From: Lineus longissimus
Taxonomy: Eukaryota; Nemertea; Pilidiophora; Heteronemertea; Lineidae
Assembly (NCBI RefSeq): GCF_910592395.1
Contig: NC_088309.1
Location: 23,126,599 to 23,190,598 of the forward strand
Direction: 5' to 3'
Length of the DNA: 64,000 bases
The first letter of the stretch is position 1. Every line of letters begins with the position of its first letter. The position numbers and the translations under genes are program-made. This document shows, piece after piece, positions 63,913 to 64,000 of the stretch. Below the pieces are notes generated by a model. It saw nothing but the letters and a program-made list of their open reading frames with translations, was not told the DNA's origin and searched no databases.

Positions 63913-63960
63913 TGCCTCTGTAATGCCACGGAGTACCGATCAGCGGTTTTGATTTCAGAG
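63913..63960 (+). repeat. Hairpin-bearing dispersed repeat, copy 2
   Basis: GCCTCTGTAATGCCACGGAG keeps the stem of copy 1 with one change that becomes a G-U wobble in RNA. It is followed by CGATCAGCGGTTTTGATT, which aligns with copy 1. Confidence 0.4.
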
Positions 63961-64000
63961 CTAACAGAAGGGAGGTGAAGCCAATTATTTCATCACGCCA

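Overview
This window looks like animal nuclear DNA, most likely from a marine invertebrate; I cannot name the phylum. The reasons are the lack of long or closely packed open frames, short frames with GT..AG intron signals, a small TA-flanked DNA transposon of the pogo/Tigger type, a tRNA-derived SINE-like element, a non-LTR-like end with an (ATTTGA)3 tail, trinucleotide microsatellites, and many TACATGTA-type words. The DNA is A+T-rich, with a few CpG-rich islands. No complete gene of a known family is recognisable. No rRNA, intact tRNA, CRISPR array, operon structure, reverse transcriptase or transposase reading frame was seen.

The left edge (1-1.75 kb) is the part most like a gene. A chain of small minus-strand frames from 1187 down to 174 can be joined by short introns in consistent phase, one of which carries a TACTAAC branch-point-like word. 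A 167-bp pogo/Tigger-like MITE (829-995) lies inside one of these candidate exons. On the opposite strand, a 164-codon open run (1251-1745) ends in a stop codon that overlaps AATAAA. None of these products resembles a family I know, and their confidence is low to moderate.

From 1.75 to 28 kb the sequence is mostly featureless intergenic or intronic DNA with scattered repeats: a minus-strand SINE-like element near 2.8 kb, a diverged 125-bp tandem duplication near 6.2 kb, a nearly perfect 92-nt hairpin at 8.7 kb, two weak coding candidates at 12.4-13.4 kb, a GTT microsatellite at 19.6 kb, a GCGAC inverted-word cluster and a 77-bp tandem duplication near 24 kb, and a non-LTR-like tail at 25.2 kb.

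From 28 to 53 kb it resembles a gene desert with regulatory content. A promoter-like block (E-box, CCAAT, ATGGCGGCC) at 28.6 kb sits next to a paired-class homeodomain site. CpG-rich blocks near 35.4, 38.9, 48.1 and 51.9 kb, a PBX/HOX-like site at 44.66 kb and a forkhead pair at 48.54 kb are candidate enhancers. From 56 to 60 kb degenerate short tandem and direct repeats dominate. The right end (62.5-64 kb) has a CpG-rich block and two related copies of a small hairpin-bearing repeat. All regulatory and coding calls are inferences from sequence alone; alignment to a related genome or RNA-seq would decide them.
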